This document shows, in pieces, positions 24,145 through 36,500 of a DNA stretch of 64,000 nt. The notes beneath the pieces were generated by a model. The model made no database searches. It was not told the origin of the DNA and worked only from the letters and a program-made list of their open reading frames with translations. The translations under genes and the position numbers were made by a program. This DNA comes from Owenia fusiformis (taxonomy: Eukaryota > Annelida > Polychaeta > Sabellida > Oweniidae): NCBI GenBank assembly GCA_903813345.2, contig CAIIXF020000007.1:23361564-23425563 (forward strand), read 5' to 3'. Each line of letters opens with the position of its first letter. Position 1 is the first letter of the stretch.

Positions 24145-24627
24145 ATGTATACACTGGCAGGCGAAATGCTTGAAACGGGGGGCAAAAAGGCCGAAATGCT
24201 TGAAATTTTTGAAATGGAAGAGAGATTGAAATGGAAGAGAATGTGAAAATAGCTTAGGCGAAATGATTGAAATGCTTGAAACGGCGAAAGCAGCGAAACC
24301 GTAATTTTATTTTTCGAGACGTATTGATTGAAATTATTGAAACAGTTGAAAAGTCCCGGCGAAATGCTTGAAACGAAAATCGTGCATGTTCGTTTTTCTT
24401 TTCAATCGTTTCGCCCATTTCTTCATGAATTGGTCGTATGATTGAAATGCTTGGAACGGCGAAACAGGCGCAAACAGCGAACCTTTAAATTAATTTCAAA
24501 GGCGAATCGATTGAAGCGATTGAAATGCTCAAAATGACGTAAGCATTGAAACGTAGGAAATTATGCAAGCATTGAAACCATTGGATTAATCGAAACGATT
24601 GAAACGCTAATTACAGTGTATACAGGG
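24145..24627. mobile_element. Foldback-like element built from GAAATGCTTGAAACG words
   Basis: The left end has TGTATACACTGGCAGG and the right end CAGTGTATACAGGG, an inverted pair. The interior repeats GAAATGCTTGAAAC, GATTGAAATG, GGCGAAA and CGAAACGATTGAAACG, with one inverted stretch (CAATCGTTTCGCCC) near 24400. Spacing is often ~10-15 bp. Non-coding. Confidence 0.65.
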
Positions 24628-27600
24628 CTATTCGACAGTCTTGCATCTAAATTTCTCTAGAATATGATTCGTTGCATGAGTTGCATGGTATTTCATAAAC
24701 TACATTTAACTTATCTAGCAGCTTGCGCTTGTCATTGGGGTGATCTGTCTTAATGTTTTAACTGGATCTCTTTTTTAATTGATTCAAGTAACAATGTATA
24801 TTTTCATATTGTTAAAATTGATCCAATCAATGTCTATTCTCATATTCTTAAAATTTATTTCTATATTATTTAATATTCTTAAAATTGATTCACGTACCAA
24901 TGTGCATTCTTGTTTGTCTTGCATATTTCGACGAGGAAGTGCCACGCCCACTTTTGTGAAATATTGAGCCCTCTTGCTTAGAAAAAACACACTAACATAT
25001 GTTTTTTTAGTTTGAATATCCATTGTGTTGCCCGTTAGAATCCAGGAAAACTATATTTAGAAAAGTTAGATACTATTAATTTTTTGTTGAATAATTTGGC
25101 ATCATATTTTCTGTTGTTTGGACTTATACTATATCACTAGACATTAGACAAGGCTTCCACAGAAGACTTCATTTGTTTATTTAGACGATATCACGATAGG
25201 ATTTATTTTGATTTATTCTGACAAATTCTATTTTTGGGATGTTGTATCTAGTCATTTATATTCATACATCCAAGATGATTGGAACTACTACAATTCTAAT
25301 CAATCATAACCGACTTTCTGGACAAATACTTGAAATATTAAGGGAACTCTTCTGATAAGGAAAATCTAATGCTTGCTCTTATCATATATATGACAGTATC
25401 ATTTTTCAGATCAACCACATTCCAAAACTGTGAAATGATTTCCATCGAATTATAAATGTTTGTTAGGTCTGTATCTTGTAGAACCAGTAGCCGTTGTTGA
25501 TTGGAACAAATAATTTAGGATACCACTCTGTCCCTTGGCAATACTGCAATGACTTTACATATTGTTATGCTCCTTTATCAGCCAGTTGCAACGTGTTTGA
25601 ACGAGCAAAGGTCCTGAATGGGTTACAGGAAATTAATTCGGAATAACGAGGATGATGACCATTTGTGATTAAAATATGGGCTCACTGTGCACCTTGTTAT
25701 TATCATAGTATTTAATGCACTAGTACGATGTGAATAGTTCATTTACCAATACCGTACCAATACTCAAAGCGGGTGTTTCCTAAAACTCGAGTGATAACCA
25801 AGGACTGTCTTCGCCAAAACATCAGACAATAATGTTTTTCGAGAAAGGAGCCAATGTATTTTAATGTATCATCATACACGTTTAAATACCACTTAAGATA
25901 CAAACTGACACGTACAGTTCTCATTCGGGGCATATGACCATTGTCATTTTTCAAATGCACATTTGCAATCAGCATGTTATATATCTCATTGGGATGCATG
26001 ATTGACATACGTTTTGCTTATTGTAAACGTAATAGATAATTAGTTCAGGGAGTGAGTTACTGCATAGTAAAAAAAATTAGAATAATTTTTTAAAATTTTA
26101 GAAATTGAGTTCCTGCATAGTAGAAATAATGCTACTTACATTTACAAAACCATTTCTCTGTTTTAAATTATAGCACCAATTAACTTCCTTCTAGGTCTCC
26201 ATCTTTAGTCTCCGAGAAAGTGTTAAGAAGAGAACTATTGGTAATCTGAAAACCAGATATAAAGAAATGCTTAACCCTTTCCTGATTAATTTGTAATGGT
26301 AATAAAAGTTGTATATTGAATGATAATAATATCTCACTTGACGAAACTAAATTCAACATTCAATAATCAATCTGCTTTTTAGGTAGAATGTTTTTCAATA
26401 TTTGACAAATGTATTTTAAGCGTATTTCTACAAGTTACACAACGTTCAAAAATGCACATGGTAGAAACATGTGACAATGTTGTTACTCTGGCATTTTAGT
26501 GTAATTATACACTCAAATTACACTCAATTTGTTTAAATGACATTTACTGTATATTGGCTAACCTATCTATATTATCAACTAAAAAGTCATCATTACACGA
26601 CGTTATAGTCTAGCTACAAGACCTTGTGTTGTGTTGATGAAGTGAATAAGGGGTGTCCACAGTCTTGAAGCGAGAGTATAAAATATATAAAGCATGCTAA
26701 AGCTCCTATACCTCAAGTATTAGAGCAATCATCTCATAAATATACTGTTCCTGTCACACCGTTTTTTCCTTAACGATATTAAAGAAAGTAATAGTTCTCC
26801 CTAATACCAATATTACATCTAGGATGTTATCTCGCTGTACCTCGACATCGTTCATAAGATCAAGTTTAATCAGTTAATTTGTGTAACCAGCACTTATCTG
26901 GAGGATTTTAATGCAGTTTCTAGTTAGTTCTTTGATTGATGTCTTTTCTCCATTTACCTATTAATTCCTGTAGTACGCCGTTTTCGCTAGAGACTGTATA
27001 ATACTATGAGGAAAAATGTTGTCAAAGCAGTTCGACTAATGGACAGCACAGGGGTAATGATAATATTTATGTTATTGCCAAAGCTATATTTTTCTGCTTG
27101 AATCACATAACAACGCTAATGATTGATCACGGCTTCTAAGATCACATGAACTTGAGAGATAGTTTGAAGGTAAGTATACTCCTTTGGGGTAACCTCTTCT
27201 ACTAACAATTACGTCTATCAAATCAAGGATTGTCTATCTCTCACTCAGATTCTTCATGGGTGTTGATTGTACAATCTTTTAAACATAGTCTGGGATTACA
27301 CTTGAACTACTTATATTATATCTTTTTGAAGGGGGCTTCTTTTTTTCCTTCCTGGCTTCACGAATCTCAATGAAAAATGCTCAACCCCAAAAGACTTGGG
27401 AAAAGGCCAGGTCAGGATGTTTCACTGTGACTCACGGATGAATCCCTCGATCCCCTTCCTTCAGTCATCCCTTGGTATTTGTTATAAATCTGTTTTTATT
27501 GGAACTCGGATCGGTAGATCCATAAGCTGGTTCATGTTACAAATAATGTGACTTATATTGCATACGTGAAAGAGAAGTCTGTCTCTATTCTCTACCTATG

Positions 27601-27730
27601 AGATAATAGAAAATCAACATTGACAAACTAGTTGAGATTTATGCAACGATTGGATGAAACAATTACACTTTTATAGTGTATTACGTTTAGTTCTATCGTA
27701 CATTATCTTCCCCCAATGGACAATTACAAA
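24628..27730. other. Intergenic, no supported gene
   Basis: AT-rich with only short frames. TGAATAAGGGGTGTCCAC near 26645 resembles TAGACAAGGGGAATGTCCAC near 18740, another diverged dispersed repeat. Nothing else could be supported. Confidence 0.5.
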
Positions 27731-28294
27731 GACGTGTCGCAAAAAGGTGGCGCATTTGTTTTTTAAGGGTATCGCGTGAATGTAACTTTGATTCCCCGGA
27801 TTATAAGATAATATTCTGATTAAAGTTATATATCATTTTAAAGCTGTTTCGATGACGATTTTAGATCAACTACACTCCGTTCACATTTTTTGCGCGTTCG
27901 TTTTTAAAAAAGAGTTTTTTACCAAAACATCTGGCAAATATCCCATGTTGACACGTTACATTTTGAATTATTTTTCGTCTTTAAACGCTCATAACTCAAA
28001 CAATATATGACTATTATACTTATTTTTCGTCTTGATAAAGGTAGATGGAAGTTTTATTTCAAAGGATGAATTTTAGTAAGCGTCCCATATTGTGACGTCA
28101 TAGAGTCTGAAAAATAGAATCTGTTGACAGCGACCTTTTTGCTCATTTTTGGTACCTTCGGCTTTTCAGGTGTACATTAAACAAAAAATACGAGATCAAT
28201 TTTTAATAAATCATACATGATTATTTTGCTCCTAAACTCTAGTTTATTAATAAATAGTTGATTTTGTTCACAAAAGTATGTGTTTTCTGTTGTA

Positions 28295-29324
28295 CCAGGT
28301 CGTTCAATAAGTTCACGGAAAAACGCTCTCATTTCAAGGATTTTTGATATTTTCTCATGAAATTTTCACACAATGTATCAAAAATACTTTCTGATTGATT
28401 CTGAAAATATCAGCATCTCTTATCTGATTGGTCAAAAATAAGGGTTACTATGGTAACTTGACTTTTGGGTAGGGGGGGCACTTTTTACGTCACATTATTC
28501 ATTAGAAAAACAACAGAATAGTAGGCAATTTATGAGTATATCACATGGATTTCTTCTCCGCTTTCTACTTGTACATGATATTACTTAATGTAATAATAGT
28601 AACAACTATCGTCCCATAAGGTTTTAGAAATATTCTCCCGCATGTTTAATGCACAGTAGGTTCCATTCAAGCCATTTACGAGACAATGCTCTGAAGTCAT
28701 CTCGAAAACTTGTTTGAAGGGCAATCTGGACTGCAGCCGAAATTAGTTTCATTGTTTCATAAAGTGAAAACAGCAAAATCAAAGTTGTCTCATCTGGAGA
28801 GTATGTAACTTGGGGCAGCTTTGCCATCTATTTTGCCAGTTATTTGTGATGGTTTCCTGCACAATATTAGCAGTGTGGTCGGCTGCATTATTCTGATGGA
28901 AAAATTTAGAGTTCGGCTGAATGGAAGTTTTAATCAACTTACCATACCATTACTTTGTTGATTTTCTGGTCCACTGGTACAGCATTAACTAACACAATAT
29001 CAGAAATGTTCGTGAAAACAATGAACATAAATTTTTCCTCAAAAAATTGTAATTTGAATAAGAACAAATAAAAATAAGGATCCTTCCTTTGCACATATTG
29101 ATAGATTTCTGTAATGGTAAAGTGTGTGACGTAAAACGTGCCCCGCCTACCCAAAAGTCAAGTTACCATAGTAACCCTTATTTTTGACCAATCTAATTAG
29201 AGATGCTGAGATTTTAAGAATCAATCAGAAAGTATTTTTTAAACATTGTGTGAAAATTTTATGGGAAAATATCAAGAATCTTTGAAATGAGAGCATTTTT
29301 CCGTGAACTTATTGAACGACCTGG
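28295..29324 (-). mobile_element. Mariner-like element with ~220-bp terminal inverted repeats
   Basis: The ends read CCAGGTCGTTCAATAAG and CTTATTGAACGACCTGG, each flanked by TA. The inverted homology continues for over 200 bp (TTACTATGGTAACTTGACTT against AAGTCAAGTTACCATAGTAA). The interior carries a minus-strand transposase remnant. Such long repeats are unusual next to the ~30 bp of classic mariners. Confidence 0.8.
28624..28827 (-). pseudogene. Mariner transposase C-terminal remnant
   Basis: The minus-strand frame contains VTYSPDETTLILLFSLYE, in the place of the family's YSPDLAPCDFWLFP, and ends with RALSRKWLEWNLLCIKHAGE, matching the mariner C-terminal pattern of R..kCi...G.YfE. The N-terminal DNA-binding part and the first two catalytic aspartates are absent. 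The catalytic YSPD Asp is visible but the downstream APCD is degraded. It cannot be active. Confidence 0.7.
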
Positions 29325-29670
29325 TATATGGAAAAGTGGAGGACGAAAGGTTTTCAAAATTCATTAAAATAGGGCTAATTTACGCAATTCGCCTATTTTC
29401 AAGCACAGCAACACGTATATTTATTTCACCTAAAATATCAATTGATTCGTGTTTTATGATGCTCCTAGCCCATTAACAATATATATATGATATCAGAGTT
29501 ATTCGTCTAAAATGTTTTGAGATATAGAGGTAAATGTGGAGGACGAAAGGATTTTCATGTGTGTACATTTTTCTCAAAAACGTCACATTCTATCATGTTA
29601 AAAGCGAGGATCCTCTGGATTACGCCACAAAATGTGTAACAATGCGTGCGCGAGCTTTTTGCGACACGTC

Positions 29671-32097
29671 AAAACATACATTACTCACAAGTGGACAAAA
29701 GCATTGCTGAAACGAAGGTTTAATTGAGAATCAGATCTTGTGCAAATGGCATTATAGGCGATAAATCCCAATAGAATGAATGACGATTACTTTAACGAGG
29801 ATAGTATCTTCACCGACTGAATTCACATTAAAGGAGTTGACATTGTTGCTGACACATATCATCAGCTCAGAATTATTCACAATCAGTATAAACTCATATT
29901 ATTCAATAAGTTTTAATGAAAATAGATCAGACCAGGTTTTGAACAACCCAGTCTTCTGAAGTTTGAATCAGTGTAGCAAGATGATCGTAAAACATGAATA
30001 TGGATAAGTAGTCGCATTTAAAAAGTATTTAAAATGAATGAACAATTCTTTCGATTGAATAGGTACACAATTGTCCATACTTTTCCATCCTAGGTAAAGA
30101 GAGGGTTATCTTGGACATTGGGTTAGGAGGATGTGCACAATAAACTCGTTTCGATCCCCCAACATCTCTGCTATATAAAGAGTAATGGGGAACTTTAATC
30201 ATTCGTTCGGAGACTGCAAATAATCCCTGTCCTATTTTTGATGCGCGTTAAATGCCACCATAACATCGTGCACGATCCCAATTTTATTACGTTCAATATG
30301 ACCAATGGAATGAAATCCTATGAATATATTAGCACAAGTGGGAAAAGAGAGAGACCAAAGATGTACATTTCTCTGGTTTCTTCGAGAATGATCTGCTGTT
30401 TTCCCTGATGCCAATTGCAAACTAAAGTCCATTTATGACGAAGTTGTAAATCCTTACATGATTATTGACAATTGATTGCATTGAAGTAACTTTTGTTTCA
30501 CTTATTTAGTTAAGGTGGTGCTCGATTGTGGCATTACAGTGTATGTTGAGGAATAGAAATCGAACCCAGCTTTCTGATGATATTCATAAATATGAATGTT
30601 ATGGACTATGGCAGTTGGTCTACGAAAGGATGTTGACCTTGTGACACACTTATATCGAGCTCGGATGTTTTCTGTTCCTCTTCATCAGTAGCTAAACGTT
30701 CCATCTCACATGCGCTTAGAAATAGAGTACCTAAAACTATTCTGATGTTAAAAGGTTTAGAAATAGTTTTCGTCTTTAACATGTATTGTTATAGATTCAG
30801 TAAGACTAAAAATCACGAATGATCCTTTGGTTTTTGGTTTGTGATAGTGGCTCCTGGATTGTAGTGGACGGGTAGTTTCTCTGTTCGTTCGATCAAAACT
30901 GTTGTATTGAGGGTAGTGTCCTTTTTGTATGGTTAAATACTTGTCTGGTTTTACATATTGTTGATCTTGTTTTCCCCTTTCGCACTTTTACAGACCAAGT
31001 GATATGTGAATTTCAACTCATATAAGATATTAACCTTAAAGATTCGATTTTTCAGTAGAAATCCTCAATATTTCAAAGTCATTTATGTTTTATTAAAAAG
31101 GCAATTCCAATCATACCGGATGTACAAATATAGATTATAATTGATTTACGATCTTATTATATGACCCTGTGGCTATTCTTCATTTACCATCGTGACAGCA
31201 CATTGTACCATTGTGATCTCATGCCAGAAAGTATAAAACTTATTTTCAGAACTTTGAAATACAAAAGGTTAAGAACGCGCAGATATTTTTTAAACAGCGG
31301 AACACTAACGTATATAGTGGTTGATTATGTAGTTCAACTCCACAGGGTTAACTATGATTAAGTAAATGCGATATGATACGACAATTTAAATTGGCTACAA
31401 ATTTTGAATAATGCATATGACCTTGATTTGATAATAAAAAAATCAGTTTATTTACGATGGATTACGAACAAAATTGTTTTGACAGAATTAACAGACCATG
31501 TACCAATTTGTTTTCATTTTAATGAAAGAGTGTAATGCAACCATAGAAGTCATTTATCTTAACTGTCAGATCGGGCTTAGAAAAATAGTGATCCATATGC
31601 AAGGCAAATTAATAAAAAGCAATATAAAGTAGAAAATTATAAAATGCAATGTTTGCTATCGAGTGTTCATTCCATTTGAAAGAGTAGTTTCATTTAAAAA
31701 ATAATGGCAGGCATGGAAGAGCCTCTTGAAACTGTCTCTCAGGCCTTGAACGCATTCTTGACAATTGTTTCATGTTATATCTAAAGCCCCAAAGCTCAAC
31801 CTTTCATGACACACCAAAACAGACAAATAGAACTACTCAAACTATGTACAATGTACAATCCGATTCCAAGACTAGATGCGAGTACAAGTAATATTGATTT
31901 ATGTCATTAAAAATTCAGTCAAAGTGATGTCATATTTGAAATCTTTGAATTTGAATATGCCATATCCGTCACCTCGTGATGAAACTGGTAACTACCTACT
32001 CGCATCTGAGTTATTTAGTAAAGTTTGAAATAGGTACTACACGTAGAACATCAAATTGGAAATCTGCAGAGCCCTTCTTTTTCCACTTAAAGAGTTT
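29671..32097. other. Intergenic, no supported gene
   Basis: AT-rich with chance frames below 70 codons. GGGTTCGATTTCTATTCC (minus strand, near 30545) resembles a tRNA-derived box B, possibly a decayed SINE, but no complete tRNA fold is present. Confidence 0.5.
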
Positions 32098-32099
32098 TA

Positions 32100-33177
32100 C
32101 AGGGCGTTCAGTAAGTAAAGCTAATTTTGCTCTCAAACTTTTATTTTTTGTCATTTATCTTTTAAATTTTCAGTGAAGAAGCATTTGACATTTTTCTAAC
32201 TACCCTGAAAAATTAAATAAGATATGATGAATAATAGCAAAACAATTGTTGTCATAGTAACGTGAATACGGGTTCTGCGGAGCAATTTCTTACTTTAATA
32301 AAAATGTTATAATGAAATGAAATTGATTAAGATTAATGCTGCATATGTCTTTATTTGCTATGGCTGAAAGTCACGACAAACATAACAACAACATACACAA
32401 ATATGATACCATGGCAACAGTAGTCTATGACATCACAGACAGATGATACAACAGATGGAATGATCCAGAATGATCCATCAGACACTGCTCCATGACATCA
32501 TCAAAATCATGGCTGCCAGGATTGCCAATGGAAGCAAAATGAACAATGAAATGAAACAACAATTGAGAAGTAGCATCAGATACAATGTGTTGCTAAGGAA
32601 ATCCAAGCAGGATACCATTAGGGATATCCAAAAAGCATATGGAGGTTCAAGGCCAGTTAGCGTATTCTCCTGACAAGGCACCGTGCGATTTTGGGGTATT
32701 TTCATGTTTGAAAAATGATCTGCGTGGTAAGATCCACACAAATATCCATGAGCTTCAGAATGCCGTTCAACGTTCGCTGACAAAGAACTTTCCAGATGGC
32801 TTCCACAGGATATATCAGAAGTGGATAGAACGACATCAGCTGTGTGTGAAAGCTAAGGGGAACTACTTTGAACATGAAATAGAATGCTAACTTGAAAGTA
32901 GAAATGTGGAGTAGCCACAGAACTATGGTTGAAATATAGACAGGACAGAAACTAACGTTAACAAAATCTACTATGCTGTGAACTTATAAAATTGCTCCGC
33001 AGAACCCGTATTCGCGTTACTATGACAACCACCATTTTGCTGTTATTCATTATATCTTGATCATTTTTTCAGGATAGTTAAAAAAGTGGCTGATGCTTCT
33101 CCACTGAAAATTTGAACGATGATAGACAATAAATAAAAGTTTGAGAGCAAAATTAGCTTTACTTACTGAACGCCCTG
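32100..33177 (+). mobile_element. Mariner-like element with ~190-bp inverted repeats and internal deletion
   Basis: The ends read CAGGGCGTTCAGTAAGTAAA and its inverse TTTACTTACTGAACGCCCTG, flanked by TA at 32098 and 33178. Inverted homology runs inward about 190 bp, including GTAACGTGAATACGGGTTC against GAACCCGTATTCGCGTTAC. The interior encodes the start and end of a mariner transposase with the middle missing. Confidence 0.85.
32470..32890 (+). pseudogene. Mariner transposase, internally deleted
   Basis: The first part (to ~32635) contains MKQQLRSSIRYNVLLRKSKQ and DTIRDIQKAYGG, like the N-terminal helix-turn-helix of mariner transposases. Directly after it, in another frame, come LAYSPDKAPCDFGVFSCLKN, DLRGKIH and KWIERHQLCVKAKGNYFE, the C-terminal catalytic block and tail. 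The central part, with the first two catalytic Asp residues, is missing. The protein would be inactive, and any mobilisation would need a transposase acting in trans. Confidence 0.8.
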
Positions 33178-35327
33178 TACTTCGTCAAAATCTATAAAAA
33201 TTGGGAGCTTTCGAACACTACAAGTCATTATGAATTTCAAATTTGACCCAAAATCATATTGAAGTAGGATCGCAGCCACCCGGTCCATTATCGGTAGCTA
33301 TGTATATTACGGGAGTTCAATATTTAATAGGTGACCCTGACAGATGACCATCTCCGCTAAATGTGACTTTGACTTTCTAAAACCTAAAACCTTAGAGATA
33401 AAAAATGATATATTGGCATTTGAATTTCCCGACAACCGTTTCTTACTTGTCCTTTTTCTAGAAACGTATTTTCAACCTTTTAACATAAGCGTCCAGTATA
33501 ACATTGTGTTGAATCATTTGACATTCTTGGCAAACACGTTTGAAGATAATCAAACGTCAGCTGTTCGTGTAAAGACATCATTTATGCAGCAAAAGAGAAA
33601 ATTCAGGCCTGCAACGGGCAATTTATTTCCTAGGTCTACATCAGAATTGACGATAACGTATTTGATAAACCAACATCCTTTCAAGTGCTCCATTTTCCTG
33701 AGCCCTTATTGAAAAAGCTTTCTAGCATAATCAAATATTGATATGTCGCAAGGTTAATATGGATTGCATTAACTTTATATCTTGATTTCATTTTCTATTT
33801 ATGATTTGATAATTTACTGATAACGTTTCTGAAATGTCGTCTACAGACGCACAGATAACGATTTACGCCTAATTTGTTTGTTCAATGGTTGTTTCAACGG
33901 TTGTGGAAACCTTGAATGAGAATGATTAAATACACGTACCTCCTCTCCCCTATAAAAGTTTGACAACCATCAGATGTCCCCCTTTTCACAACTTTGTATA
34001 GTCTCCTTATGTTCGGCGATTTTGACAAATTCATTAAGTAATTGTAATATCAATATTTGTATATTCAATATTTAACACGCTTTGCTATAAATTGGGAACT
34101 TCCAATGTAAAATATATCCATGGATTGTTTTAATGTTTTACACCAAACGAAACCTCAATCAATAAAATTGATATTTTTACATTTACTTAAATGCTCTTTA
34201 GATCATTTCTGGAAGATATTTTACCATCAATTTCAGTTATATGGCCGGTTATATGTAAGTGTTTTTAGTAGATGTAGCTGGTTTTTAATCCTGGATTTAT
34301 TAGTTGCAATGGCTAATTGGGTTTTTAGTATGTTTATTCTCAACAAATGTTGCCCCGTGCCCTTTCTTATCATCGACTTACATATTTTCATCTTTACTGA
34401 ACCCGCCACTCGGAGGATCGAATAGATGGCTTTAAATCCGATGAGAGGGATTTATCCATCTGGTTGGTTTATAACAGCCTTGATATGCGAATAAAGTAAA
34501 ATGAGAAAATCGTTAAAAATCCTGATGTGGATGAATGGAGAGAGATGGCAAAGATCCCCAATCGGGATTGCTCGTGCATCTAGGGCAATTTCATACAGAA
34601 GTCCGTTGTAAGAGGCATAATAAGTAACAGAATGATATAGGTCTAACAATTAGGCTAATGATATTCTTGAAGTACAAGCATTGGTATTCTAAACAAGAGT
34701 TCTAACATTCATACTATACTTTGAAAGAGCATTATATCAAAAGATATAGGATTATCTGATGTTTAACTCATAGATATATCCATTTTCTATGGGCGGTTTA
34801 TTATGCACACCAAACATATTGCAGACTAAGCCTCCATTAATAAAAAAAACTGCGGCAAACTGTCATTCTTGAATTTGTGATATTTTTTAAATCAGGCCGT
34901 GTTGGGTTTCACGTATATCAGTATAGTTTTTATTATACGTTATACCGGCTGACCCTGCAGATAAACGGATATTCAATATCCACATCAAAGGTTTGACTAT
35001 TAACTTTTTTGTGCTTCTATAACATGTACAGGTTATTACATTTGAAAACCTAATTTTTTGACTCCTGGTAAATCCTACATTAATAGCTAATCGGTAATGA
35101 TTTTTACTGCTCAGCTGGCTAAAACTTACCCTGCGTGCAAAGTCTAGTTAAACTACACTCTGCCAAGTAGAGACCATATTACAGTTTAGTAGCCCCGCCC
35201 CCATGACGGGTACTGATGACAGTTTGGGTAATAAATCACTTTTGACCCATGCGCTGAACTTTCTTCCACAAATCAGCCAGCTTGAAGAAACATACGCCAA
35301 ATGCGTTCTAATTAAATATGCGCATGT
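33178..35327. other. Intergenic; one orphan frame
   Basis: 33344-33712 (+) is an ATG-started frame of 122 codons with no motif, signal peptide or family resemblance that I recognise. A frame of this length is expected by chance a few times in 64 kb of AT-rich DNA. CCTCTCCCCTATAAAAG then TTTGACAACC near 33942 is another diverged TACACTCCCCTCC-family terminus. Nothing else is supported. Confidence 0.45.
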
Positions 35328-35430
35328 CATTGGTCAATTCCGGGCTCAACGATGACGTCAAAAGGAATGACCATATATAGAGCGTCGGTCAAATTTGGCC
35401 GACGAACACTGATTGGCGCGGTGAGTTCAC
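35328..35430 (+). promoter_or_regulatory. Candidate promoter: CCAAT, CRE and TATA boxes with a first-exon donor
   Basis: Within about 50 bp there are CATTGGTCAA (inverted CCAAT, 35328), GATGACGTCA (full CRE palindrome TGACGTCA at 35353-35360) and CCATATATAG (TATA at 35374-35380). A start site would be expected near 35400-35410. CGCG|GTGAGT at 35417-35426 could be the donor of a short non-coding first exon. The next gene on this strand is the receptor, whose first recognised exon is 10.5 kb downstream. Linking the two is inference. Confidence 0.4.
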
Positions 35431-36159
35431 AGGTTTATTTTAATTTGAAAGAGTGAAGACGAAGCTCTCTTTTAAGAAGTGAAGTCAAACGAATGCTAAG
35501 GGTAGCTAAAACTTAACATGTGTAAGAATACTCGGGTCAGCTTTCTAATACCAAAATGAGCGCTATTACAACAGGGGTAAACAGCCAAACGGGAGTCAAC
35601 CATTGAACCCAAATATGATTGAAGAAACATTGACAGACAACGTGGGTTCCGAAAGGATTGATACAGTCCTTGTGAACTGGCCTATACTGTTCTAATCAGT
35701 TGGTCAATCGGATTAAAGAAGGTTGTGATGTCTTAGATCGTGGATTTTAATTAATTTATAAATAAATCTCTTTAATAACATCGCGATACACGATATGTGA
35801 GAATCTGGTAAATACCAAGAAATGAGAGTTCAGAAGTACTATTCTTTCGAGACATTTACACATGGATGATATAACTCTCTTACTAGATTGACGTGTTATG
35901 AATTATGACACATTCACACCTTGCCTAGCTATGTGTGAATACGTCATAACACCTATTCAACATATAACACAGTGTTTCACATATAGAGCAGTGTGTGAAA
36001 TATCAATAACACATGCAAGGTCACTAGTTAAACAGTTGTCATGGTGATGAATGGACTTTTCACATTGGATTTGATGACTTGCCAACTTGGCCCTTGCAAA
36101 AAATGTCATTGAAAATGTGTCCTTTTAGTGATTTCGTTCCTTTTGGATGATTTTGTAAA
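35431..36159. other. Non-coding; terminus of the TTCACACATAGCTAGGC repeat family
   Basis: ATTCACACCTTGCCTAGCTA then TGTGTGAAT at 35912-35940 is a near palindrome. Its words recur at about 36347, 43660 and 44483, so it marks an end of a dispersed inverted-repeat family. No gene is seen. Confidence 0.5.
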
Positions 36160-36500
36160 AAAAAGTTGCAATGTGCGAAAAGAATTTAAGCTCAAGACTC
36201 GATGCATTGTACCTGCTTCATTCCACTCAGGTGTTGTTTCGTAAACGTTGCATTCCCGCTGCTCGGTCATGCAAAGGTTTGGAAACAACACGTTCATGGT
36301 ATGATTCAGCAAACAATGCACTGAGTCCAGGGCTTGAATCCTTAATTCACACATAGGTAGGCAAGGTGAACACGCTATTTCACGTTACTGCCTTCCGTTA
36401 TATAACCAATAACGAACTCAAGGTCACTAGTTAAACGGTTGTCATGATGATAACATTGACATTGATACTTTGCCAGCTTGACCCTTGCAAAAAGATTATC
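36160..36500. repeat. Dispersed repeat, TTCACACATAGCTAGGC family
   Basis: AATGTGCGAAAAGAATTTAA, CAATGCACTGAGTCCAGG, AATTCACACATAGGTAGGC, ACACGCTATTTCACGT and TTATATAACCAATAACG occur in this block. They recur at about 43660-43810 and 44480-44940, partly rearranged. The open frames here (61 and 82 codons) are carried by the repeat. Confidence 0.65.

Larger units (their letters stand above)
27731..29670. mobile_element. Outer inverted-repeat element hosting a nested mariner-like element
   Basis: The left end GACGTGTCGCAAAAAGG and right end CTTTTTGCGACACGTC are inverted over ~20 bp, and GGCGCA/TGCGCG words extend this. The words GGACGAAAGG occur twice in the right part (29340, 29542). If the nested 28295-29324 element is removed, the host is about 0.9 kb and shows no transposase. 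The assignment is by its ends only. Confidence 0.55.

Noticed and set aside
33344-33712. 122-codon orphan frame
   Set aside because: Length is expected by chance in AT-rich DNA. No motif, neighbours or splice support.
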